This document shows positions 50,668 to 58,622 of a stretch of 64,000 nucleotides of DNA, piece by piece (position 1 is the stretch's first letter; each line of letters opens with the position of its first letter). Source of the DNA: an uncultured Hyphomicrobiales bacterium (GTDB taxonomy: Bacteria; Pseudomonadota; Alphaproteobacteria; Rhizobiales; Beijerinckiaceae); contig CAIJVU010000063.1 in assembly GCA_903824185.1 (NCBI GenBank), forward strand, positions 57,682-121,681. Reading direction: 5' to 3'. A model generated the notes under the pieces. That model had not been told where the DNA came from. It did not search any database and saw only the letters and a program-made list of their open reading frames with translations. The position numbers and the translations under genes were made by a program.

Positions 50668-51465
50668 TTAATGGGCTTCCACCGTTTTGTTCCGTGCCAT
50701 CAGGCCAAGGGCGCTCAAAGCCGCCACAGAGCCAATGGCCAGTTGCAGGCCAATCGCCTCCCAGCTGGCATTGACAAAAACAATGTCGAGGCCGGTCGGG
50801 ATGAAGACATTATGCAGGCCAATCCAGTCCATCTCCTGCATTTCCTGAATACCGGCGCCGACAAAGCGCAGGCCCATGATAAACAGGAAAGCCGAGGTTA
50901 ACAGGAAAACCGGACGCAGCGGCAGGCGCATGGCCAGACTTTGCATGGCAAAGAATAAAAACGCCAGCACGGCTGTGGCAATCACAAGACCGGCGATGAA
51001 AGACACGCTATAGCCGCCGGTTGTGCTGGCCAGAGCATGCAGGAACAAAATGGTTTCAGCGCCTTCGCGAAACACGGCAAAAAAGGACAGAGCGGCAATG
51101 GAAAAAGTGGTGCCGTTGCTGAGCGCTTTGGACGCGCCTTTTTCAAGATCCTGCTTCAAGACCTTGGGATCCTGACGCAGCAACAACCAGCCGCTCATGT
51201 AAAACAACAGGCCCGCCGCCAGAAACAACACACCGGCCTCGATGCGGTCATCATGCGCGCCGTCATAAAACGCGTTGAAGATCATGGCGGTCAGCAGGCT
51301 TGCGACAATCGCGACCCCACCGCCCCAATAGACGGAGGCTTTCTGGGAGGCCGAAGCACCGCTGCGATTGAGGAAGGCGGCAATGACAGCGAGGATCAAC
51401 AGAGCCTCAAGGCCTTCACGCAGAAGGATCGTGCCGGATTGGAGAGCGATCGAGAAATTATCCAT
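50668..51465 (-). CDS. FTR1-family iron permease
   Basis: This 265-residue inner membrane protein has about seven helices and the two REGxE iron-binding motifs, REGLE at about residue 16 and REGAE at about residue 131. FTR1/EfeU proteins take up iron, usually ferrous iron that is oxidised during transport. No EfeO or EfeB partner is adjacent, so it may act alone. AGGTG precedes ATG. The promoter carries an iron-type operator (see 51496-51525). Confidence 0.93.
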   Translation of the reverse strand: MDNFSIALQSGTILLREGLEALLILAVIAAFLNRSGASASQKASVYWGGGVAIVASLLTAMIFNAFYDGAHDDRIEAGVLFLAAGLLFYMSGWLLLRQDPKVLKQDLEKGASKALSNGTTFSIAALSFFAVFREGAETILFLHALASTTGGYSVSFIAGLVIATAVLAFLFFAMQSLAMRLPLRPVFLLTSAFLFIMGLRFVGAGIQEMQEMDWIGLHNVFIPTGLDIVFVNASWEAIGLQLAIGSVAALSALGLMARNKTVEAH

Positions 51466-51495
51466 AATGCACCTGAGTGATGTCTGATGCAGAAG

Positions 51496-51525
51496 GATAT
51501 AGCCTTAGAATAATTCTAAATGCAA
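51496..51525 (-). promoter_or_regulatory. Promoter of ftr1 with an Irr/ICE-like operator in its spacer
   Basis: On the minus strand, TTGCAT (51525-51520) and TATATC (51501-51496) form a -35/-10 pair with an 18-base spacer. The spacer contains the perfect palindrome TTAGAA-TTA-TTCTAA (51519-51505). This matches the iron control element pattern TTAGAA-N3-TTCTAA recognised by the haem-dependent regulator Irr in alphaproteobacteria. A repressor bound there would block RNA polymerase. The start codon is about 30 bases downstream of the -10 box. Confidence 0.78.
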
Positions 51526-51550
51526 CCGTTTATTATCCGATCGTGTAACA

Positions 51551-51565
51551 TTAGAAATATTCAAA
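51551..51565. promoter_or_regulatory. Second, imperfect Irr/ICE-like site upstream of ftr1
   Basis: TTAGAA-ATA-TTCAAA differs from the pattern TTAGAA-N3-TTCTAA at one arm position. Its centre is 46 bases from that of the perfect site, so the two could be bound cooperatively. Confidence 0.5.
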
Positions 51566-51678
51566 TCTATAACGGGCACAAATCCAATTTTGGTAGAAGT
51601 ATATAGTTTGTAATCATTTTAAACTGAGACGATTTTATAAGTTTTTATTCTTGCATTTATTAAAAAACGCGCACTTTT

Positions 51679-51712
51679 TGGACGTCCAGTTTATAATTTA
51701 TACAAAGTATAA
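51679..51712. other. Two palindromes downstream of the metallophosphoesterase gene
   Basis: TGGACGTCCA (51679-51688) is a perfect ten-base palindrome, and TTATAC-AAA-GTATAA (51698-51712) is a perfect 6-3-6 inverted repeat. Both lie in the AT-rich gap between the phosphoesterase stop and the ftr1 promoter. No T-run makes either a clear terminator, and their role is unknown. Confidence 0.5.
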
Positions 51713-51736
51713 GTTTTCACGAAGGTGAATACTGGC

Positions 51737-53149
51737 TCATTTGGACGCATTATTGAGAAGGTCTGGCGTGCAACGGCCCAGCCGGTCTTCGAGATCACAA
51801 CGGGCGAGTATTTCACCCTGTCGATTACGGGCTTCATACCACCATTCATTTTTCCCCCGCATCATGGTCATAAAACCATATTGGTTGGTGGTGGTGAAAT
51901 GCCTAACCGGTAAATTCGGGGCTGCTTCGCTGCCCGCAGACAACGTGGTCAGATTAGGATCCTCGACCCATGAGCCGCCATTGCCCGAGATAAATTGGGT
52001 CGGGTGGTCGTGATCAAAGCTGGTCATTTGAAAAACATGCACATGGCCTGCGAGCAGTGCTTGCACCTGAGCGGGAAACAGCAAAGCGGGTCTGATCTCC
52101 TCAAGCACCGATTGCAGGGCGGCATTGCCGGGGTAAAAAGACACGCCATGGGCGCTTGGTTTGGGGGCCAGCCCCAAAATCGGGTGATGATTGAGAAAAT
52201 AGCTTTTGGGCGATTGTGCGGCGAGACGATCGGCCTCGCGCATCTGGGCCGCATAGACGGTGTAGACGGGATCGTCTTGTTTCAGGCGGCGGGTGCCGAC
52301 AAAGGAGGAATCGAAAATAATCAGGCGGGTGTCCGCATCCAGCGGCACGGCATAGGGGGCGCTGAATTCACCGATTTTGTCGTTTTCTGGCCGGTCGCAA
52401 TCCTGTCCTTTCACAAAGGGGCGGGGATCAAAAAAGCGCCACCAGCCCTGACCGGCGCGCTCGCAGGATTCGTGATTGCCGCGCACAAAGACCCAAGGTG
52501 CCGCCGCCAACAAGGCCGCGGAGGGGGCGAAAAAATCAGCCTCGAATGTGTCATAGCCATAGCCCCAAGGCGAGCCTTGGCAGCTTGCTTGACCCTGCGG
52601 GCAGGCATTTTCCCGATAATGAATATCGCCGACATGGATCACCAGATCGGGCTTGAGCTGGGCCGCTGCATCCGCCACGCTTTTGTATGGCCATTGATCG
52701 GGGTCATTGCAGGGTTGGAATGCGTTTTCCGACAATTTCATCCGGCAGCCGGTATCGCCGACCACAATCACGCGGGTTGGATTTTTGACAGGCAAAGGCA
52801 GGGCTTTGCCCTCAAGCAGGACGCTTTGGCTGGCGGGCGGGAGGGGGAGATCACAGACCGTCACCGGAAAGTCGGAGGGCTTGGTGTCTTCGGGTTTGCT
52901 ACGGGTTGGGCGCTGCGGCACTGTTTCGGGGCCGACCCTGCGCTGCATGGCCCTTGTCTGTTGGTCAATCGTCAGATCAGGGCAGTGTGCAGCTGAGGTG
53001 ATCACCCGCGCCACAGCCTGTCCCTCGGGCCCTAACACCACATAGCGCGCTTTGATGTCGCTGGCCTCGACGCTTGAGGCGGGCAGCGCATAAAGGCCCA
53101 ACATCAGCATAAACAGGGTGAAAAAGCGGGGGTTGCGAAGACGGGGCAT
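51737..53149 (-). CDS. Exported calcineurin-type metallophosphoesterase
   Basis: This 470-residue protein has a signal peptide (FFTLFMLMLGLYALPASSVEA) and a metallophosphoesterase domain from about residue 125. All five metal motifs are present: VVGDTG, HVGDIHY, VRGNHESC, LNHHPIL and AGHVHVFQ. Several cysteines (for instance CRMKLSE and CPQGQASC) fit disulfides in the periplasm. The substrate is unknown; phosphomonoesterase or phosphodiesterase activity is likely. It is on the same strand as ftr1, but the 270-base gap holds the ftr1 promoter. Confidence 0.87.
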   Translation of the reverse strand: MPRLRNPRFFTLFMLMLGLYALPASSVEASDIKARYVVLGPEGQAVARVITSAAHCPDLTIDQQTRAMQRRVGPETVPQRPTRSKPEDTKPSDFPVTVCDLPLPPASQSVLLEGKALPLPVKNPTRVIVVGDTGCRMKLSENAFQPCNDPDQWPYKSVADAAAQLKPDLVIHVGDIHYRENACPQGQASCQGSPWGYGYDTFEADFFAPSAALLAAAPWVFVRGNHESCERAGQGWWRFFDPRPFVKGQDCDRPENDKIGEFSAPYAVPLDADTRLIIFDSSFVGTRRLKQDDPVYTVYAAQMREADRLAAQSPKSYFLNHHPILGLAPKPSAHGVSFYPGNAALQSVLEEIRPALLFPAQVQALLAGHVHVFQMTSFDHDHPTQFISGNGGSWVEDPNLTTLSAGSEAAPNLPVRHFTTTNQYGFMTMMRGKNEWWYEARNRQGEILARCDLEDRLGRCTPDLLNNASK

Positions 53150-53243
53150 CGGAGGATCCTGCGGGATGAAACAGGCCTCTTCCTCTCATGTCTTGGCAAC
53201 AAGAACAAGACGGGCTGCGTGGACGTCTTGATGTGCAGGCGTG

Positions 53244-53274
53244 AAAAAGGACGCAAGCCCTGCGGCTTGCGTCC
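53244..53274 (-). terminator. Rho-independent terminator of the His-rich protein gene
   Basis: GGACGCAAGCC (53249-53259) pairs perfectly with GGCTTGCGTCC (53264-53274) around a four-base loop, followed on the minus strand by five T. It lies 43 bases past the stop at 53317. Confidence 0.88.
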
Positions 53275-53316
53275 TGTCTGTCAGGCTTTGGGGGGAAGCC
53301 CGATAGATGCGAAGGG

Positions 53317-53595
53317 TTAGGATTTAGGGGCCGTGGTGGTCGCGGGTGCCGCTGGCTTGGCGGTTTGGCTTGCGACCGTATCGCTGTTTTTCTTGGCGGC
53401 TTTGTGATGCGTGGTCTTGTCCGCATGTTTGTGATGGGTGGTAGCCTTGGCGGGATCGACCTGTTTGGTGACCGCCGGCGTGGCGGGGCTTGCGGGGGTG
53501 AGGCCTGAGGCGCTGTTTTGGGCATGGGCAGCGCCAAGGCTCAAAGTGGCGATCAAAGCGAGAGCGGGGGTCAGGCGAAGGAAAGAGGTCTTCAT
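53317..53595 (-). CDS. Small exported histidine/lysine-rich protein
   Basis: This 92-residue protein has a signal peptide cut after AAHA. The mature part has no hydrophobic core and is rich in Ala, Thr, Pro, Lys and His, with repeats of the form THHKHADKTTHHKAAKK. The composition recalls acid-shock or metal-binding periplasmic peptides; neither role is shown. It has its own strong terminator. A longer overlapping minus-strand frame (52977-53537) is a shadow. Confidence 0.7.
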   Translation of the reverse strand: MKTSFLRLTPALALIATLSLGAAHAQNSASGLTPASPATPAVTKQVDPAKATTHHKHADKTTHHKAAKKNSDTVASQTAKPAAPATTTAPKS

Positions 53596-53802
53596 GATAG
53601 GTCTCCCAGAGGTTGGGCCTTGCGGCCGGGTTGCCCGATCCGGTTCCGGGGCCTTCTGTGCGGGGCCGGTCTGGATCGTTGAATGAACCCTAGCGCCGCC
53701 CGGCTGAATGAAGACTGAGATGGATTTTCATTTTTCGTTCAGAAAGAGAAAAAATGCGGTCCCGCTGACTTTTTTTGTAAATTTCTTGCAGGGCCGGACG
53801 CG

Positions 53803-54423
53803 ATGGGTAGTATGGACGCCATGATCCGCTCTCTCGCTTTTCTCTTGGTTTTGCTGGTTGCAATGGTGCTTGATGGGCCCCGTCCTGCTGCGGCACAGCC
53901 TGTGCCGGACAAGCCTGCGCTTCAAGCCGCACCGATCAACAGTCTTGCTGTCAAAGACCGTTTGTTCGCGCGCCTCAAGGCGGCCCAAACGCCTGCCGAG
54001 GCGCGGTTGATCGCAGACAAAATCCAACGGCAATGGCAATATTCAGGCAGTGATACGGTGGATCTGTTATCGCGCCGCGCTGCAATGGCTTTAACCCAGA
54101 ATGATGCGGCGCTTTCGATGGAATTACTGGATCGGATGATCGCCTTGAAACCCGATTGGTCGGAAGCCTATTTCCAGCGCGCGCTGGTCTTCCTGCTGCT
54201 GGACGATCAAAGCCGTGCGGTGGCCGATATCGGGCGGGTCTTGCAAAAAGAGCCGCGCCATTACATCGCCATGCTGACCTTGGCGGCCCTGCTGCAAAAG
54301 CAGGAGCAGAAAAAACCAGCCTATGATCTCTATCAAGAGGTCTTGCGCTTTTATCCGTTGAACGAAACCGCACAAACGCAAAGCGAACGCTTGAAGACGG
54401 ATGTGCGCGGGCGTGATTTGTAA
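53803..54423 (+). CDS. Exported TPR-repeat protein
   Basis: This 206-residue protein has a signal peptide (MIRSLAFLLVLLVAMVLDG, cleaved after AAA). Tetratricopeptide-like helices run from about residue 75 to 195 (DLLSRRAAMALTQNDAALSMELLDRMI, then WSEAYFQRALVFLLLDDQSRAVADIGRVL in two parts). It would act as a periplasmic scaffold. AGGG precedes ATG at 53803; the ATG at 53821 is an alternative. It does not overlap the dehydrogenase gene that follows 40 bases later. Confidence 0.8.
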   Translation: MGSMDAMIRSLAFLLVLLVAMVLDGPRPAAAQPVPDKPALQAAPINSLAVKDRLFARLKAAQTPAEARLIADKIQRQWQYSGSDTVDLLSRRAAMALTQNDAALSMELLDRMIALKPDWSEAYFQRALVFLLLDDQSRAVADIGRVLQKEPRHYIAMLTLAALLQKQEQKKPAYDLYQEVLRFYPLNETAQTQSERLKTDVRGRDL

Positions 54424-54463
54424 GGCGGCGGACCGATCAAAACATCAAGGGGAGAGAGACGAC

Positions 54464-55423
54464 ATGTTGAGTTGTGCCATTCTGGATGACTATCAGCAAA
54501 CAACGCTGACCCGCGTCGATGTTTCGCATTTGCGCGATCAGGTGCGCTTTGATGTTTATGACACGCATTTGGATGATACCGATGCCCTGATTGAGCGCCT
54601 CAAAGGCTATGACATCATATTGGCCATGCGCGAACGGACGCCTTTTGACCGCGAACGTCTGTCGCGTTTGCCGCAGTTGAAATTGCTGATCACCACGGGG
54701 TTGAAAAATGCCTCGATCGATCTGCAAGCCGCCAAAGACCATTCGATCCTGGTGTGTGGCACGCCGGGTTTTCCGGGGTCGACAGCCGAGCTGACTTGGG
54801 GTCTGCTTTTGTCGATCATGCGCCATCTACCACAGGAAATGGATGGGTTTAAATCAGGTCATCCGCAATGGCAGCAGACAGTGGGTCGTGACTTGCAAGG
54901 CCTGACTTTGGGTGTGTTGGGGCTGGGCACTTTGGGCGGGCGTGTGGCGCGTTACGGACGCGCGTTTGATATGGAGGTGCTGGGCCATAGCCGCAGCTTC
55001 ACGCCTGAAAAGGCTGCTGAGATGGGAATAACCTTTGTCGAGGATCTCGCGGCGATGAGTGCGCGCGCCGATATTATATCAATCCATATGCCTTTGAATG
55101 CGCAGACCCGCGGCATGATCGGTGCGGACGAATTGGCGCGCATGAAAAAAGGCGTGATCCTTATCAACACCTCGCGCGGACCGATTGTCGACGAAGAGGA
55201 CTTGATCGCAGCCCTGCAGAGCGGACAAGTGGGGGCGGCGGGATTGGACGTATTTGATGTGGAGCCTTTGCCGCTTGATCATCCGTTCCGGCGGATGGCG
55301 AATGTGCATGCCACGCCGCATCTCGGCTATGTCACGCATAACAGCTATCGTGCTTTTTTCAACGGCATGGTGGAGGTAATCGACGGCTTTCTGGCAGGCA
55401 AGCCGGTGCGGGCCCTGACCTGA
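54464..55423 (+). CDS. D-2-hydroxyacid dehydrogenase (NAD-binding)
   Basis: This 319-residue enzyme has the Rossmann motif GVLGLGTLGGRVARYGRAF at about residue 150. The catalytic arginine is in NTSRGPIVDEEDL, the glutamate in LDVFDVEPLP and the histidine in TPHLGYVTHNSY. It would reduce 2-keto acids or oxidise D-hydroxyacids; the substrate is unassigned. GGGGAGAGAG lies before ATG at 54464. It is followed 28 bases later by a second, only distantly similar enzyme of the same superfamily. Confidence 0.9.
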   Translation: MLSCAILDDYQQTTLTRVDVSHLRDQVRFDVYDTHLDDTDALIERLKGYDIILAMRERTPFDRERLSRLPQLKLLITTGLKNASIDLQAAKDHSILVCGTPGFPGSTAELTWGLLLSIMRHLPQEMDGFKSGHPQWQQTVGRDLQGLTLGVLGLGTLGGRVARYGRAFDMEVLGHSRSFTPEKAAEMGITFVEDLAAMSARADIISIHMPLNAQTRGMIGADELARMKKGVILINTSRGPIVDEEDLIAALQSGQVGAAGLDVFDVEPLPLDHPFRRMANVHATPHLGYVTHNSYRAFFNGMVEVIDGFLAGKPVRALT

Positions 55424-55451
55424 TTTTTTCAAACCTTTTTGGAGTATGACC

Positions 55452-56447
55452 ATGCCTTCGGATTTGAGTGTGACCCAAGCCTTGCCGCCGCGCGATCAAT
55501 TGAAGCTATGCTTTGCCCATGCCGCCTATCGCTTGGGCGAGCGCTTTGCCTTGCGCAAGACGGGCCTGTCTTTTACCGAAGTGCGAGACCGCGAACAACT
55601 CGCTTTGCACCTGCCCACAACCGATGTGCTGATTGTGTCAGGCCTGTGGCATAATGACTTACTGGCGCATGCGCCACGGTTGAAATTCATCCAGTCGATC
55701 AGCTCCGGCACCGATCAATTCGGACGCGATGTGTTGAAAGAAAAATCGGTTCGTTTGGCGAGTGCCGCAGGTGTCAATGCGCAGGCGGTGGCCGAACATG
55801 CTCTGGCGCTGATGCTGGCTTTGTCGCGACGTTTGTCTGAGGCGCGCGACAATCAACATCAAGGTCACTGGCGCGGCATGATCGGGGATTTGACAAGGCG
55901 CGAAGACGAACTCCATGGCAAAACCGTTTTGATTGTCGGCATGGGCCGGATCGGGGCCAAGATTGCGCAACTCACCAAGGCCTTCGGCATGCATGTGATC
56001 GGCATCCGCCATGATCCCTCAGCGGGCACAAACGGGGCCGACGAGATCTTCGGCATGGAGGCTTTGACCACGCTGGTTCCCAGAGCGGATTATGTAGTGT
56101 TGTCCTGTGCGCTGACACCGCAAACAGAGGGTTTGATGAATGCACAGGCCTTGGCTGCGTTGAAACCCAGCGCCTTTCTGGTCAATGTCGCACGCGGCCG
56201 CGTGGTCGATGAACCGGCTTTGATCGAGGCGCTGCAGGCCCAGTGCTTTGCGGGCGCAGCGCTTGATGTGGTGGTCGAGGAGCCGATGCCTGCCACTGCT
56301 GCTTTATGGCACTTGCCCAATGTGTTGATCACGCCCCATAGCGCGGGGGAAACCCGCGCCTATGAAGACAATGTGATTGATCTCTTGCTGGAGAATCTGG
56401 AGCGTCTCTGGCAAGGCGGCACATCCTTGAAAAATCAAATTCTCTAA
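55452..56447 (+). CDS. Second D-2-hydroxyacid dehydrogenase
   Basis: This 331-residue enzyme has the NAD motif VLIVGMGRIGAKIAQLTKAF. The catalytic R is in NVARGRVVDEPAL, the E in DVVVEEPMPA and the H in TPHSAGETRAYEDN. It diverges strongly from the preceding enzyme, so the pair is not a recent duplication. GGAG lies seven bases before ATG at 55452, favouring it over the ATG at 55446. The two genes form an operon with a shared pathway that cannot be named. Confidence 0.88.
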   Translation: MPSDLSVTQALPPRDQLKLCFAHAAYRLGERFALRKTGLSFTEVRDREQLALHLPTTDVLIVSGLWHNDLLAHAPRLKFIQSISSGTDQFGRDVLKEKSVRLASAAGVNAQAVAEHALALMLALSRRLSEARDNQHQGHWRGMIGDLTRREDELHGKTVLIVGMGRIGAKIAQLTKAFGMHVIGIRHDPSAGTNGADEIFGMEALTTLVPRADYVVLSCALTPQTEGLMNAQALAALKPSAFLVNVARGRVVDEPALIEALQAQCFAGAALDVVVEEPMPATAALWHLPNVLITPHSAGETRAYEDNVIDLLLENLERLWQGGTSLKNQIL

Positions 56448-56458
56448 ACTGTTTTGAT

Positions 56459-56491
56459 GGCGTGCAGTGCCCCTTGCGGGGTGCTCACGCC
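56459..56491. other. Long hairpin between convergent genes
   Basis: GGCGTG and CACGCC form outer arms. Inner AGTGCCCC/GGGGTGCT arms (two G-T pairs) surround TTGC. The hairpin lies between the dehydrogenase stop and the acetyltransferase stop. It lacks a T-run on both strands, so termination is possible but unproven. Confidence 0.45.
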
Positions 56492-56928
56492 ATGATTTTG
56501 CGGAACTGGATGAAGCCGCTTTGATCAGCCACTTTGCGATAAAGCGAAATGGCGCTTTCATTGCTTTCATGGGTGAGCCAGTAAACGCGGGCGGCGCCTG
56601 TCTGTTGCGCTTTGTCATACACGGCTGTGATCAGCTTCGTGGCTACGCCTTTGCCGCGCGCCGCTGGCGCAGTGAACAAATCCTGCAAATAGACATAGGG
56701 CCCTTCGGTCCATGTGGAGTAATGATGGATATAATGCACCATGCCTATGAGCGTGCCTTTCTCTTCGGCCACAAAGGCCTGCATCGGCACCATTTCTTCA
56801 AAAAACCGTGACCATGTTTTGGCGGTGACTTCCTCGCTGATGTTGACCTTGTAAAAGGCCTGATAGGCCTGCCAGAGCGGCAGCCATTGTGCGAAGTCAT
56901 CTTGGTGAAGCGGGCGGATGGTGGGCAT
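56485..56928 (-). CDS. GNAT-family N-acetyltransferase
   Basis: This 147-residue acetyltransferase begins TIRPLHQDDFAQWLPLW. The acetyl-CoA loop LFTAPAARGKGVATKLI is at about residue 85 and ESNESAISLYRKV is near the end. The resemblance is to spermine/spermidine or amino-acid acetyltransferase types, but the acceptor is unknown. ATG at 56928 follows GGAG. It lies 32 bases after another GNAT gene on the same strand. Confidence 0.87.
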   Translation of the reverse strand: MPTIRPLHQDDFAQWLPLWQAYQAFYKVNISEEVTAKTWSRFFEEMVPMQAFVAEEKGTLIGMVHYIHHYSTWTEGPYVYLQDLFTAPAARGKGVATKLITAVYDKAQQTGAARVYWLTHESNESAISLYRKVADQSGFIQFRKIMA

Positions 56929-56960
56929 GAGTGCTCCTTCAAAGGTCAGACAATCGCGGA

Positions 56961-57416
56961 TCACGCTGTCAGGTTTTTACGAAAGAAAATTCGATCATAA
57001 CCGTTCACAATGCGGCGATCATAGACCACAAAACCCAAATGATGGTAGATCTGTTGGGCATGGTGCATGAGACTGTTTGTGGACAGCCAGACGGATGCGG
57101 CCTTGTTGCTGCGGGCCACGCCTTCGGCAAAGGAGATCAGCGCTTTGCCGATCCCTTGGCCTTGTGCATGGGGATGGGTGGCGAGGGTTTCGATGCAAAG
57201 GCTGTCGGCCTCTTCGCTGAGGACGAGAACGCCAACCAATTTCTCTTCCACAAAGGCTGCAAAGACACGGCCTTCATCAATCAGCCTTTGATAATCATCC
57301 AGCATCGGCTGCGGCTGTTTGCCAATGGCGGGAATGTAATCAATAAAGGCATGACACACACAGGCTGTCACAGAGCCGGTCTCTGTTTGCGTCGCCGCGC
57401 GGATGGTGATGGACAT
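56961..57416 (-). CDS. GNAT-family N-acetyltransferase
   Basis: This 151-residue GNAT protein opens SITIRAATQTE. The acetyl-CoA loop is THPHAQGQGIGKALISFAE, and MHHAQQIYHHLGFVVYDRR is the C-terminal strand-helix. The acceptor substrate is unknown. It is first in a two-gene unit with the following acetyltransferase; the two are not close copies. Confidence 0.87.
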   Translation of the reverse strand: MSITIRAATQTETGSVTACVCHAFIDYIPAIGKQPQPMLDDYQRLIDEGRVFAAFVEEKLVGVLVLSEEADSLCIETLATHPHAQGQGIGKALISFAEGVARSNKAASVWLSTNSLMHHAQQIYHHLGFVVYDRRIVNGYDRIFFRKNLTA

Positions 57417-57661
57417 GGGTCGTCTCTTGATGTGGGGATCCGCAGGGGGTGCAGCAGGACAAGACAGGACTATGGCAAAATTTGTGATGCTTTGTCACGA
57501 TCCTTATTTTTTGAATTTTTATGTCCCCTGATCATGGTGGTTTGAATGGGCCGTTTGATTTGACTGATCCGTTTATGACGGGGTGATTGCTAAATCGCGC
57601 GTGTCATGTCAGTGAAAAGGCAAGAGCGGCTCGCAAAGGGCGCCATGACAAGGGGGGTGGG

Positions 57662-58591
57662 ATGCGGATTTTATGCTTGGGTGCGGGTGCCTTGGGCGGA
57701 TATTTCGGGGGGCGCTTGATTGAGGCGGGCGCAGATGTGACCTTTCTGGTGCGTCCCGTCCGCCAGCAAAACCTCAGGGATAAGGGATTGCGGATTGAAA
57801 GCGCCTTTGGTGATTTTTCAACCCCTGTTAAAACGCTGACCTCTGTTGCAGGCTGTGCGCCGTTTGATGTCATTTTATTGAGCTGCAAAGCCTATGATCT
57901 CGACAGTGCCATGACAGCGATTGCACCGGCTGTGGGTCAAGAGACCCTGATCTTGCCGGTTTTGAACGGCTTGTCGCATATGGACAGGCTGAATGCGCGT
58001 TTCGGGCAACAGCAGGTTTTGGGCTGTGTTGCCAAAATTGCCGCCACGTTGACAGCAGATGGTGTGGTGAAACACCTCAATGATTGGCGCTTTCTGATTT
58101 TCGGTGAACAAGACGGCACGCTGAGCCCGCGCGTAGTGGCGCTGAAAACTTTGCTAGATCAGACATCCATTGTGGCCACGGCCTCGACCGACATCATGCA
58201 GGCCATGTGGGAAAAGCTGGTGCATCTGTCAACCATTGCAGGCATGACCAGTTTGATGCGGGCCAGTGTGGGCGAGATTGCCCGCACCGATGCGGGCAGT
58301 GCGTTGATGACCGCTTTTCTCAAAGCCAATGCCGCCATTGCGCGCTGCGAGGGATATCCGCCCTCAGACAGTTTCATGACGGAATATCTGGGGATTTTAT
58401 CCAATCCGCAATCGCCTTACACCGCCTCGATGCTACGCGATATCGAACGCCATGGCCCGACAGAAGGGGCGCATATCATCGGCTTTATGCTTGAAAAAGC
58501 GCGACAGTACGGGCTTGATGCCAGCATGCATGAGATCATCTCGGTGCATCTGCAGGCCTATGAGCAAAGACGCGCGGCGGGACGCTTGTAA
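57662..58591 (+). CDS. panE: 2-dehydropantoate 2-reductase (ketopantoate reductase)
   Basis: This 309-residue NADPH enzyme of the ApbA/PanE family has the N-terminal motif MRILCLGAGALGGYFGGRL. The catalytic lysine is in the segment MWEKLVHLSTIAGMTSL, and the substrate-binding C-terminal helical domain contains PYTASMLRDIERHGPTE. It would make pantoate for coenzyme A, although many family members have other keto substrates. AGGGGGGTGGG lies immediately before ATG at 57662. Confidence 0.86.
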   Translation: MRILCLGAGALGGYFGGRLIEAGADVTFLVRPVRQQNLRDKGLRIESAFGDFSTPVKTLTSVAGCAPFDVILLSCKAYDLDSAMTAIAPAVGQETLILPVLNGLSHMDRLNARFGQQQVLGCVAKIAATLTADGVVKHLNDWRFLIFGEQDGTLSPRVVALKTLLDQTSIVATASTDIMQAMWEKLVHLSTIAGMTSLMRASVGEIARTDAGSALMTAFLKANAAIARCEGYPPSDSFMTEYLGILSNPQSPYTASMLRDIERHGPTEGAHIIGFMLEKARQYGLDASMHEIISVHLQAYEQRRAAGRL

Positions 58592-58622
58592 CCCATCCGC
58601 GCGCCTGCTTTTGTTGCAAGGC

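Noticed and set aside
51995..52996. 333-codon plus-strand frame antisense to the metallophosphoesterase
   Set aside because: The minus-strand gene has all five phosphoesterase motifs, so this frame is a shadow.
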